Shown: in pieces, positions 54,920 to 64,000 of the stretch | Numbering within the stretch: the stretch's first letter is position 1 | How the letters are laid out: the number at the start of each line of letters is the position of its first letter | Assembly (NCBI RefSeq): GCF_029227915.1 | Contig: NC_079887.1 | Location: 9,114,001 to 9,178,000, forward strand | Origin: Hydractinia symbiolongicarpus | Lineage: Eukaryota; Cnidaria; Hydrozoa; Anthoathecata; Hydractiniidae | Direction of reading: 5' to 3' | DNA length: 64,000 nt | Translations under genes and position numbers: made by a program | Notes under the pieces: model-generated | Told to the model about the DNA's origin: nothing | The model's input: only the letters and a program-made list of their open reading frames with translations | Database searches by the model: none

Positions 54920-57535
54920 AGCTACTAAATAATTTAATTATGGTCAGCGCCCCTGAAAAAAAAAAAGGTTGGCGTAAAGGTTAAATGACGTCATTCCACT
55001 GGATTATTACCTTCTTCAAATTTGGCCTGTATCTTATCCCTAATACCCATGTATTTCCTTGCCTTCCAAGAAACTGTTTGGAAAGGCAAATTTTGTACAA
55101 CTTTTCTGGGACGTCCTTAACGAACAGGTTGAATTTGTAAATTTGTAAAAATAATATATTGTTTTGCGACGTTAGTGTTTTCTATATAGTTCTTTGAGAA
55201 TTTAAAAATAGTGTTTTTTATCTTATCATCTTTAAAAAACTGTTTTTTCATCTTAACAGTGTAATATATCTATGGACCGAAAAAGAGTTGGCAAGTGTGA
55301 CTTCTTTACAGTTATCGTATCACAGTTTTACGTTAGTAAGTGTATAGAAATTGTACAAGTGATCTTTCTTTAACTAACTTTAAAACCATTCTACGCGCTT
55401 TCCATTTAGCGGTGGGTAGTAAATAAACAAGCCAAAAAAAAATGCGCATAATACAAAATAGTTAACTTGTATTTTTGGTGTGAAATAAAATTTAAAATCA
55501 AAGACCAGTTTAATAAAGAAACAAAAAATGTTTAACAAAACCAAACAAAACAGTATTCGTTACTTTTTTATTTTTTTTTATATAAAAATCTTTTTCAGTT
55601 GATATAATACATATAATTATGAATATTAAAATGTCAAAAATGAAAACTTATACCTGACCAACTAAGTATCTTTCCAATCTTCAAGAAAACTGTTTCTAAT
55701 TTTTTTATTCTTTAAACTTTGCTTTGTTTAACTGTGATGATTATTAAATACAAGGCATATTACATTCCAATTCGAAGAATTCACGCAGTTGTGTAGCATA
55801 TCAAAACATGTCGAAAGGAAGTTGACAAAGAATGTTTTTTTAAAAAAAGTTATTAGTAACGTCAATATTTTGAGTGGGAAATTGTGCTTTTTAAAAAAGA
55901 GATTATGAAATTTTTTTAATTTAGGTTTATGATTTGTTGGAATTGATAGTTTAGTAGGCGATGTTTGCAGAGGGTTAATACCCGTATTATGCTTTAGGTC
56001 AAAATCGGGTCATGCTAACCACGCACGAAATCTTCACGCTGCCAATAACAAATACGATATATTTTTACCGACTTTTTTTATTGTTCGCGTGTGTTGTTTA
56101 AACCAATCACAAAGCATGATTTTTACAGATAACCAATCAGCAATTTCTTTTCAGCTATCACATGCTGACGAAGAAACATGACACAATTAGAGCAACCGTG
56201 ATGAAGGTCATTTTGAAAGCTGTGGTATTTAGGTTTGTCAGTCTGTTTTTGTTTTTTTTATCTTTTTGTCATTTAAAAGCTTTTTTTTGTTCGATATTTG
56301 CTTTTTATATGTTTTGACAGGTTAACACAAATATACTGTCGCATTTTCTAGCTATGAATAAATCTTAAACAAACCAATTATAATATTTTGGCTACAAACG
56401 GATATTTTTAGGGAGCATCGCAAATCCAACCAGCTAGCTTATACTTATTGCTAAAGTTTTACTTACCTTTGCATAACAGATTTTTATTCCAGTCAACCCA
56501 TTATTCTTTGTGTGTTATATTTAACAATCTGATTTTTAATCAGCTGCACCTGGACTTGTGACTTCTGTCACCTACCTCTGGCTAGAAAGTGAAAGTAGTC
56601 AAACACAGTTGGCTGCAACAAAATTTTTAAAGAAACGTATGCTTAATGGCGCTAGGTAGTTATCTTATGCCGTGATATTGAAGTCAAAAGTTCATTGATT
56701 CAATGATACAACAGTCTCGATTAACCTTAAGGTTTACTTTTTAGCGACAATTAATTTTGTAATAACAGGCTGTGTTTTCCTGACAATGAATTTTAGCTGT
56801 TTTATTTAAACCAAAGTAAGTACTCCACACACGGATGTGCGACATAGTTTACTTGTACTAAGCGCTTACTCCAGGAACTTATTCCGCAAAATAAGAAAAT
56901 ACTGGCCGGTTGTTTTCGCTATAACAGGGCCACAAAAGTTTGTCAGCTGTGTTTTTACTCAAGCTAAAGTTGTAGGAAAGTTTTTTTTTATAAATTTGTG
57001 AGTCAAGATAAAAAGTAGAAAAGCGTTATTAAAAATGGATATTGATACTTAGTTGTGAAATATAGTTATTTATTTGTTATTATAGTAGTTATCTTAGTAA
57101 ATTTTAGGACTTAGAAATCTATATAATTTTTTTCTCTCTTAAGATTTGTTTTGTGGCTGCCACAAAATAATCTTCTGCTCGCCTGTCCTGTCATGCAAAC
57201 CACGTGCAACAAAGTGGCTTCTCGCGGCGAGTTTCGTCAAAATATTTCGAAAGTTTTATTTTGCGCGTGAATGAGCCAATCGGAAGGTTGCGATATATAT
57301 TTTATTCACTCAAAGGGTCTAAATCGGGACTTTTGCTCGATCGCGATGGGAGAACGTTTTAAATGAGTGTTAATAATTTTCGTTTTTAAATTTTAATCAA
57401 GTCAATATTTATAACATTTTTAGACACGAAAAGATCTTCCCATATTTCTTCTGAAGATAATACCTTAGACTAGCCACTCTCCCCAGACTTAAAATCTGAT
57501 CGCAATAAAAATAACTTGAGTGTGACCCACTAACA
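54920..57535. other. Intergenic, no gene recognised
   Basis: About 2.6 kb AT-rich. It includes an inverted copy of the GTTTGTAGCCAAAATT repeat (56340-56440) and a near-palindrome 'taatacccgtatta' (55977-55990). No supported exon; the upstream region of the transferase-like gene lies at the left edge. Confidence 0.45.
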
Positions 57536-57942
57536 AGTCCTGCAAAATAAAGTACAAAGCGTTTAAGGAGTCGGAGAAAGGAACTGCTCTGCTACCCGAT
57601 TCGGTGTACCTAGCAGTACCTTGTCAACATAAAGAAAAAAACAAGGACGAAATATTCCATCAATATAACAGTGGGCAGTTATCAAAACGAGTGAAGTGAA
57701 TAAAGATTTCTACAAATGGTTGTTTTTGTTACGAAGCGAGATTGTTCATATCAGTGGACCGATGATAAAGGAAAAAGCCCTGGAGTTTGTTACAGAGTTG
57801 GCTGTTAAATCATTTAATGCTTGAGAGGGGTGGCTTACAAGATGGAAAGAAAGGTAAGTCAACTTTTCATTTTTATTTGAAAGAATTACACAATGTTTCA
57901 CAAAAGTTTTGTTAGCTTCTGTTTTAAAATATCAAGGAAATT

Positions 57943-58240
57943 TTATTCGGCGAGTTTACACAGAACTTTCATCCAGAGACCATCTGCAGCATTTATGGTC
58001 TTTCCAGTGACGATTATTGTGCATCCATGGCTTTTGTCAGTCTTTAAAAAATAAAAACAGTCTTTGCAAACTTTCCAGATCTAGAAAACAAGAGATGACC
58101 AATAACTTCTCCATCGTCTTTATTGACAGTTACTGCGTATTTGTCCATTATAATTCTCGACTCCATAAAATCTTGAAATTCATCTCCGACTGAGGGGGTC
58201 CAATTATTTTTATAAACGTGATAACCCATTACGGAAGCGT
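57943..58240 (-). pseudogene. HIRAN-like transposon-associated protein fragment
   Basis: Minus-strand MGYHVYKNNWTPSVGDEFQD (58229 leftward), then DKYAVTVNKDDGEVIGHLLF and RSGKFAKTVF, followed after one frameshift by TIIVTGKTINAADGL and a stop at 57943. G-Y-H-x-Y-x-x-x-W-x-P, D-x-Y-A-V and V-I-G-H-L are the pattern of HIRAN-like domains that are widespread in cnidarian transposon-related proteins. HIRAN domains are known for DNA binding in helicases. It is embedded between Tigger fragments, opposite in orientation; its parent element is not visible. Confidence 0.55.
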
Positions 58241-58358
58241 TAATTTCATATGGAATAAGTCTGACAATTGGATGTCAGGGGAACTCTTTGAGGACTAGGT
58301 ACGTGAGCTTGATCAGAAATTTGCCATCACAGCCCACCCGCATGTTGAAAATCTTAAA

Positions 58359-58613
58359 TGGGTAATGGTAGCGCATTCGACTTGTAATTATAAGGTTTCA
58401 GGTTCGAGTCACCACTCCGGCTCACTTTAAATGCAGTGTGGTCATTTACTGACCGCTAACCGGCTTGTGTGGCATGCAAGCAAGTTAAAGCAATGCTATA
58501 CGTATCTCTGGCGGTAATGTAACATAGTTACAGTCGGAGGGGAGGAAAAGCCAACTGTTAGGATGGAATCCTCAAGGACGTTAAAACTTCCCGTTACTTA
58601 CTTACTTACTTAC
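58359..58613 (+). mobile_element. tRNA-derived SINE with (CTTA)n tail
   Basis: The head GGTAATGGTAGCGCATTCGA (box A-like) and GGTTTCAGGTTCGAGTCACC (box B) are followed by a ~190-bp body and a terminal CTTACTTACTTACTTAC tail. The 5' flank is Tigger coding sequence (HPHVENLK) and the tail abuts Tigger PPNTTS directly. It is a different family from the three SINE copies at 26919-35794. Confidence 0.75.
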
Positions 58614-59961
58614 CTCCAAACACAACATCACACACACAACCAATGGATCAAGGTATCATTCGAGCCTTGAAAGGAAAGTATCGTTCACAGGTCGTTTGTA
58701 AGCTCATCAATGCTTTGGAGAAGATTGAGCCGATCTCAAAATTCTCTACTCAATCAGTAATGCACATGTTGAATAAAGCCTGGGACAATGTTTCGAACCA
58801 GACATTCACTAACTGATTCAAAAAATCGGAAATTTCGCAAAAGGGTGCTGAAAAGGCCATCAATAAAAAGGATGATCTATTTAAACGGTTTGGAGATGAA
58901 GAAGTCGAAGATGTAGAAGAAGACGTTACTCAGACTATGAATGCTAATTTATCAGTTTTTAAAGAAAAGTTTGCTGGCCAAACCGACACTGAAATCTCAA
59001 CCGCAAATTATGTGGATTTCGACATCGAAGTAACCACAATGCATGGTAGACTAACAACTACTGATGTAATTGTTGAAGTAACTGGAACCAAAGAAGAAAA
59101 CGAAGAGGATGAAGAAAATAACGAAGAAAAATATGAAGATATAGGAACCAAACCAACGAATGAAAAACTGCGGAAAGCTATAAGTGTTCTTGAAGATTTC
59201 AGCGTCTTTTCAAATTTCGAAGAGGCAATGATAAGAGCACTTAAAGGACTTAAATCAATCTGTTGAAAAAGATGTCCTTCATACAAGAAAGCAAACTCTA
59301 ATTTCAAATTTCTTTTCTTCCCAAAAATAAATCGTTAAGATAAATATTTTTTATTTTTTTAGTCCGTTCTTAGCCTACAGGGTCGAGATGTCGTCCCCAT
59401 TTCATATAAGGGAGAGAAAACACGCTTAATTGGAATTAATGGAAAATTTTATACTAAAACTTGGAAAAACTCCCAACTCTCTATTACCCGCAGCTCTCTA
59501 TAACTCGAACGGTTTCTGATTCCCCGTGGCTGTTCGAGCTATAGGGAGTCCACTGTATTTATAATTGGTTATATATATGCGCAACATATTTTCATTACTA
59601 AAAAAACTGATGCGATAACAGCGTTACCATTATTTACTGTTTTGTGTTTTCGAACCATTCCGAGTCAATTGTGGCAAATTAAGTGTTTAAAATTCCCCAA
59701 TTCGTGAAATTTCAAAGTTAACACATTTAGCACTAAGAGTTTTTTGTGACCATTAAAACTTCTTAGTTGTAAGAAAATCCACAGCAGCTGTACAAGAAAC
59801 CCATCCTTTCAACATACAAATATATTATTAAAAACATATACCAAAATACAAGGATTAAAAGTCAAACGAGGGAAATGTTAAGACGAAACGGTACTGGGAC
59901 AATATTGAATAGGCTACTAACGCATGGCTTTACATGACTTGGCATTGTTGATATGTTTACA

Positions 59962-60493
59962 CCCCAAAGGAACGCAAAACTAGTGAAAAAGAATAAGCAC
60001 GGGTACTTATTGAAAGTCGATGTGAATTAGCCATAAAACTGCTTAAAGACATATAAACATGAGTTGCCATTTTTTCCAGAGAGGATGACGATTGCAAAGG
60101 TGGAAAAATTGGTGTCAAACCTCAGAAACAAGCGCAAGTATATGGTGCATTTAAAAGCACTCAGTGAAACGCTAAAACATGACCTCATTCTGAAAAGAGT
60201 ATACAGTGTCATCCAGTTCAATTAGAGTTCAATCATATAAACATTAGAAAAAGTTGATAAAAGATGTTAGGGCGTTAAAAAAATGCAAAATTAAAGAATT
60301 CACATTTAACGATTATAAAAGGTGTTTGGACGAGGGTATAAATGTTTATAAAAGTCAGGAACTCATCCAGAATAAAAATCATCAGCTGTACACAGTAAAA
60401 AGCACTAAAATTGCCCTTAATCGTGATAATGGCAAACGAATTGTGCAAAACGATATGATGTCAAGACTGGCCCGTGGATATATTAAACTATAA
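59962..60493 (+). pseudogene. Polinton DNA polymerase B, palm and C-terminal remnants
   Basis: 59962-60225 encodes, with two stops, KHGYLLKVDVN, HELPFFPERM, VEKLVSNLRNKRKYMVHLKA and LKHDLILKRVYSVIQFN, which match the palm-proximal part of the polymerase. 60254-60493, in another frame, encodes the C-terminal end (FTFNDYKRCLDEG, then ALNRDNGKRIV and LARGY). The segment that should hold the YxDTDS catalytic motif is deleted between them. This is a different Polinton copy from 38750-40560. Confidence 0.8.
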
Positions 60494-61125
60494 AAAAATT
60501 TAAATTTTTTTAAGGTCATACTTTTGTAAGGTCATACCTCACAAAACAACAACAAAATGACATGAAAGAAACTAGGAATGTATGCGCTGCAATCACTCTT
60601 TATTTTAGAAAATTTTAGGATCAAGGGAAATGGACAATGGACGAAGAAATGCATTAGGTGTCTGGATATCGCAAAGCATCAAAGGAACGTAACAAACGTC
60701 CACACAAAAAACGACGACAACATTGCCCATTGTGATACGGAGATTTCCTCTACGGAGTATCTAGGGTGCGACATTGTAATACTCATGAAGCACATCTAAT
60801 CACACTTTGGGGGCGGGATGAACTGGGATAATAGAGGGCGGTGGAAGTTTTACCATAAAATACCGATAAAATAGAGAAAGAGGCATATCCCAGTGAAGAT
60901 GAACAAATTGTAAGGCTGCACTACACCAACATGCAGCCTATGTGGGTTAAGAATAATCAGACAAAAGTCAATCGAAATATCTCTGAATAGTGGGAAAGAA
61001 TGTAATAGTGTGGCTGATCAAGCAAAACTTCAATAAATGGAATTTTGTTTATTTAATGCAATAATTCTACCTTAAATAATTGTACTGATGTTTTTGATCT
61101 AAAATTTCAACGTATAATAAGCAAA
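60494..61125 (+). other. Polinton interior, no assignable gene
   Basis: Short plus-strand frames, e.g. 60578-60799 with a CIRCLDIAKH segment and a second Cys/His-rich stretch, could be remains of a small zinc-binding protein, but no family match can be defended. In the neighbourhood of polymerase remnants it is most simply decayed Polinton sequence. Confidence 0.35.
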
Positions 61126-61450
61126 ATGAGCGAGCTTGCAAATACACCTAATTTTGTCGATACTCCTGCAGCAGAAGCGACGGCAAATAAAAAAAACGTC
61201 GTAGACAAAAGTCCAGCTTTCAAGGAGGCTATACGTAAGGGCAAAGGACATCTATTACCAAAAAATATGAACCTGGACAAAAATAGAAAAATCACCAGAT
61301 GACACGATCGACAAGACTTATTCTGAATATTTTCAACGTGAAATCCAAGATAAGGGAGAAAAACGGCTAAGGCACTATCGTTTCATGCAATTAGCATGTA
61401 CACCAATGTTGTAGGGAATGTTGTGCAGATCGATAGTGCTGAAAATTTTT
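61126..61450 (+). pseudogene. Polinton-associated ORF of unknown function, frameshifted
   Basis: An intact 58-codon start (MSELANTPNFVDTPAAEA, Lys-rich, ending NLDKNRKIT) stops at 61302. Coding-like sequence then continues in other frames (DDTIDKTYSEYFQREIQD, KTAKALSFHAISMYTNVVGN, VVQIDSAENF). Its basic, helical composition and position after polymerase B suggest a structural or accessory Polinton protein. I do not recognise the family. Confidence 0.45.
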
Positions 61451-61474
61451 AGGGGTCGACCTCCCATAAAATAA

Positions 61475-61837
61475 ATGCGCAAGAGTACACAACAAGGTAC
61501 AGAGCAAATAATTACAAAATCAGTAGATAATCCAGGTCGAGGGGTGCAAGGTCACAAACTAGCAACACTGATAAAGAAAAGGAATGAAGAACTTAAACAC
61601 TCTTCTGGTGAAAGTTCACTATCAACTACTTGGGCCAGTAGTTCAATAAGTACTTTAACAAGCTCTACCGCATGTTTAGGAGGAACAGAAGCAGTTATTA
61701 TTGTGATACTGGGAGGGTTTGTCGTCCATTATTTTAAACAACACAGAATGCATCAACATCAGCTTGATAATAAATCATCAGAGCAACCGCCTGTTGAAAG
61801 CAAAGTTCAACCTCAAAAATTATTTAAAATCAATTAA
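61475..61837 (+). CDS. Polinton-region ORF, single-pass membrane protein (120 aa)
   Basis: An intact frame from ATG to stop. Residues 1-40 are basic, 42-68 are a Ser/Thr-rich stretch, 72-87 form a membrane segment (EAVIIVILGGFVVHYF), and a His/Gln-rich tail follows. It is one of three consecutive small plus-strand frames with a hydrophobic segment, a layout reminiscent of minor virion membrane proteins in Polinton-like elements. Function unknown. Confidence 0.45.
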   Translation: MRKSTQQGTEQIITKSVDNPGRGVQGHKLATLIKKRNEELKHSSGESSLSTTWASSSISTLTSSTACLGGTEAVIIVILGGFVVHYFKQHRMHQHQLDNKSSEQPPVESKVQPQKLFKIN

Positions 61838-61852
61838 ACCCATATAATATGA

Positions 61853-61996
61853 ATGAGCACAAAAATATCACCACAACAGAAAGAAGTTGTTGATTCCCTA
61901 TGGGAAGCTGCTCGCTTAGTATCATGTACTATATTTCTAGCGTTGGGTGCAAAAAAGGCACTGGGAATTTCAAGGCCAGGGGCTAAGATGGTCTGA
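61853..61996 (+). CDS. Polinton-region small hydrophobic ORF (47 aa)
   Basis: A 47-codon frame starting 16 bases after the preceding stop. A helical polar start is followed by LVSCTIFLALGAKKALGI and a GAK end. Coding-like sequence appears to continue past the stop with further stops, so it may be the truncated head of a longer membrane protein. Confidence 0.35.
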   Translation: MSTKISPQQKEVVDSLWEAARLVSCTIFLALGAKKALGISRPGAKMV

Positions 61997-62135
61997 AGCT
62001 TGGTGGATATATGACGGGAGCTATATTGTTTGATGACTATGCGAAAAAAGAAGGATGGTACCAGCTTTCCCTAATGCCCCCCTAAGTAATAAAAAAAAAA
62101 AATAATAAATTATAATATCATGTCAAGTAAATTTT

Positions 62136-62378
62136 GTGTTTATATTGAATATAAATAAAATTGATTGGTATAATAACCAACGAGAATTAAAAAGACAGGC
62201 TGGGGAGGATATCAAAAAGTTTGATGAAGGGATGCGTAAGCACCATATTGCAACAATCAATAAGGAACCAAAATTATGTGATTTTTACACGCCTTTTAAA
62301 CAACAACAGGATAGTGAATTAACATTTATCATTGTCTCCTTGGCCCTTCTGTGGGTGGCTGCGCATAAATATTCGTAA
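62136..62378 (+). CDS. Polinton-region ORF with C-terminal membrane anchor (~80 aa)
   Basis: A polar, Lys/Glu-rich body (IDWYNNQRELKRQAGEDIKK) ends in a tail anchor ELTFIIVSLALLWVAAHKYS. No in-frame ATG exists at the start; an ATG 19 bases upstream (62119) is in another frame, suggesting a frameshift. A tail-anchored small protein next to two other membrane ORFs. Function unknown. Confidence 0.4.
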   Translation: MFILNINKIDWYNNQRELKRQAGEDIKKFDEGMRKHHIATINKEPKLCDFYTPFKQQQDSELTFIIVSLALLWVAAHKYS

Positions 62379-62593
62379 AAGACGCATACTTTTTGACATA
62401 TAAAAAACTAAGCAGTATTTATTGCAACTCAAAACATCTTTGAGTTAGACGAAAAGCCGTTAAAATACTCTCCTCAGAGAGTAGACTACCCGAAAAGAAA
62501 GTCACACACTTCGACATATTAAAGGTCCAAAACAGATTGATTACGCCCCTTTAACACTACATTACACCAATTTGATCTCGTGAACATGCCACT

Positions 62594-63181
62594 ATGGCAA
62601 TACATACAAGTATATTCTAATGGGTATCGATGTAGCTTTACGGTTCAAGGTGGCAAGACCATTAAAAACAGAATAAAGCCAGGGAGGCTGCAGACATGAT
62701 TAAGGATATTTATAAACCTGGTCCTTTAAGCTATCTTACGAATTTTCAGTGTGGTAATGGTTGGGAATTTAAATCGGATGAAGCAAAGCTGTTAGAAGTT
62801 GGGGATTGGAGATTTATAGGGCTACCACCAAATATCATCAAACCTATACAGCGTTCGTTGAATCATATAACAGAGTGCTTGAGGAAAGACTTTTCAAGCC
62901 CCAGGATGCACAAAAATTGGTCACTAAGGAGACTAGCAGTTACATGGGTTAAACACCTGTACGCTTTAGTGAAGAATTCAAACAACACCAAGACTGCAAT
63001 GATTGATATCAAACCGTCAAAGGCTATGAAGTTGGATGATGTGCCACCTACAAAAAGTAAAGAATATGCGGAGGAAAAACCACTCCCAGAGGATGGGTTG
63101 TACAGGAACATGGTGATCAGAAAAGATGCGCGACTGACGCTTTTTGGAGCAAAAATATGTATAGGCTGGATCACATTATAG
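62594..63181 (+). CDS. Polinton-region conserved-looking ORF (161 aa intact part)
   Basis: The intact frame is 62696-63181. Coding-like sequence upstream in another frame (MAIHTSILMGIDVALRF from 62594) is probably its broken N-terminus. The protein has many aromatic and Pro residues (GPLSYLTNF, DWRFIGLPPNIIKPIQRSLN), a WSLRRLAVTWVKHLYALV helix, a Lys-rich linker and an EEKPLPEDGLYRN segment. It is a globular-looking protein of unknown family and the best-preserved gene of this Polinton. Frames continue past the stop to about 63275. Confidence 0.45.
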
Positions 63182-63406
63182 CAGAGCCAAGTAGTCGGGT
63201 CCTGCATTATTTGAAAGACGGACCGGATGGAAGTTTTGTCGCAGAAGAATTAATGTTGATTCCTGAAGATGTCTAAGTACCTCCAGAGCATGCATGAAGT
63301 GGTGGATTTTTAGTTATTTTTGTGGGTAGTTGGCGACTTCCCCCTTGGGAGATCGTTTTTATGAATTTTGTATGGCTTTGAAAAGCCATAAGAAATTTTT
63401 AAGTCC

Positions 63407-63815
63407 TCAATCATCATCTTCATTCCAATCATCATCATATGTATCATCGTCATGTGGATCATCTTCAGCCGGATCTCGCAAATAATCATAACGATGTAAG
63501 GTATAGAACGGATATCCATAGGCGAATCATTTAATAACAGTTGGCTTGCCATCAAGATCGATGTCAACCAATCGTCTATCTGCTATAGGAAAGTCTAGGA
63601 TATCGCTTATTTTTTCCAAGTCCGCCAAAATCGGATAGCCATGCGTCGTTATTTTGATTACCTCATAACATATAACACCGTATATGTTTATATCCGCATC
63701 AATAATACGCAGTCCTAGGCGTTTTATATCATTCTCTAACTCTATGTCGATCGCCTTGCAAATGGTTTTTATGCTTTTTTGCCTGCTCCATCGGATGGGC
63801 CCCCTTAAAGAGAAT
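63407..63815 (-). pseudogene. Polinton-region minus-strand ORF with acidic tail, broken
   Basis: The minus-strand frame reads IRWSRQKSIKTICKAIDIEL, later GLRIIDADINIYGVICYEVI and GYPILADLEKISDILDFPIA, one TGA stop, then YGYPFYTLHRYDYLRDPAED and an Asp-rich end (DDPHDDDTYDDDWNEDDD). A single stop in otherwise coding-like sequence marks a recently dead gene. It faces the plus-strand ORFs tail to tail. Family not recognised. Confidence 0.4.
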
Positions 63816-63837
63816 GTTTTTTTGGGTGTACCCGCGG

Positions 63838-63951
63838 CGGGTACACTGATTAGTTAATACTTGTAAGCGGTGTTTTGTGAGTTCGAAGGCTATTTCACTG
63901 GTCTCCCGTAGGAGGAACTGCTGAGTTGATACTTGTAAGCTGTGTTTTGTG
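63838..63951. repeat. Direct repeat pair flanking a GC-rich palindrome
   Basis: AATACTTGTAAGCGGTGTTT (63851-63870) recurs as GATACTTGTAAGCTGTGTTT about 71 bp further on. Just left, GTACCCGCGGCGGGTAC (63828-63844) is a near-perfect palindrome, GC-rich in an AT-rich setting. Possibly internal to the second Polinton. Meaning unknown. Confidence 0.5.
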
Positions 63952-64000
63952 GACCAAATTGATCCATAAAACATCATTTACCTATCCGCATGTAGGCGTT

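Larger units (their letters stand above)
57536..59555 (+). pseudogene. Tigger/pogo DNA transposon, transposase disrupted by nested insertions
   Basis: The N-terminal HTH parts lie at 57536-57860: NKDEIFHQYNSGQLS, then RSEIVHISGPMIKEKALEF in another frame, ending LTRWKER (CENP-B-type HTH). DDE-domain remnants follow at 58245-58355 (WMSGELFED, VRELDQKF, AHPHVENLK). The stretch PPNTTSHTQPMDQGIIRALK (58613-58672) and a C-terminal acidic tail (58937-59266) follow. The right end reads CTATAGGGAGTCCACTG (59539-59555) with TA, a Tigger-like terminus. No matching left TIR was found, so the 5' end is lost. Between the parts sit a HIRAN-like fragment and a SINE. First catalytic aspartate region missing; inactive. 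Confidence 0.8.

Noticed and set aside
58359-58430. Possible tRNA gene
   Set aside because: Promoter boxes belong to a SINE with a CTTA tail; no acceptor-stem pairing.
38750-63990. A single Polinton spanning both polymerase pieces
   Set aside because: Ordinary genes (GPCR, transferase-like) and other transposons lie between them and the pieces belong to differently decayed copies; two separate insertions are simpler.

Overview
This is a stretch of AT-rich, intron-rich animal nuclear DNA, not bacterial. The conserved genes are split by GT-AG introns and surrounded by many decayed transposable elements: Tigger/pogo, Penelope-like, Polinton/Maverick, Helitron-like, LINE, tRNA-derived SINEs and TIR elements with TA or TTAA target sites. 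The mix of Polinton polymerase remnants, a HIRAN-like transposon fragment, long simple repeats and compact conserved genes suggests a cnidarian, perhaps a hydrozoan. That assignment is inference; no sequence here fixes the species.

Layout. (1) 1-15174, minus strand: seventeen exons of MED13, the large subunit of the Mediator CDK8 kinase module. The start codon is at 15174 and the C-terminal exons lie off the left edge. All splice phases agree. Its introns hold a Helitron-like insertion, a LINE endonuclease fragment and a 53-bp tandem array. (2) 17639-26262, minus strand: a four-exon, 321-residue predicted membrane protein with a signal peptide, several membrane segments and a C-terminal coiled coil, tentatively BRI3BP/TMEM109-like. 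Its 6.4-kb last intron carries a 90-bp triplicate, a long (TA)n tract, Helitron-like copies and a clean TTAA-flanked MITE. (3) 26900-33110: a transposon-rich zone. It includes an intact 1.9-kb TIR element (27444-29328, TA target site) that encodes a BEN-domain-like protein instead of a recognisable transposase. This is the most unusual object in the window. A rearranged Penelope-like element follows. (4) 33722-38260, plus strand: a complete three-exon COX6A gene, with a LINE fragment and SINEs in intron 1 and a ~1.1-kb minisatellite in intron 2. (5) 38750-40560: a broken Polinton DNA polymerase B. (6) 41832-54919: sparse genes, namely two small predicted secreted proteins, a single-exon class A GPCR (43634-44548, minus) and a single-exon type II Golgi-like glycosyltransferase-type protein (53879-54919, minus). 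(7) 57536-63990: a Tigger element disrupted by a HIRAN-like fragment and a SINE, then a second decayed Polinton with small membrane-protein ORFs, running off the right edge.

The host genes (Mediator subunit, respiratory subunit, receptor, transferase) are unrelated neighbours and show no operon logic. The coherent units are the mobile elements. Much of the window outside the exons is transposon debris or unrecognised AT-rich sequence.
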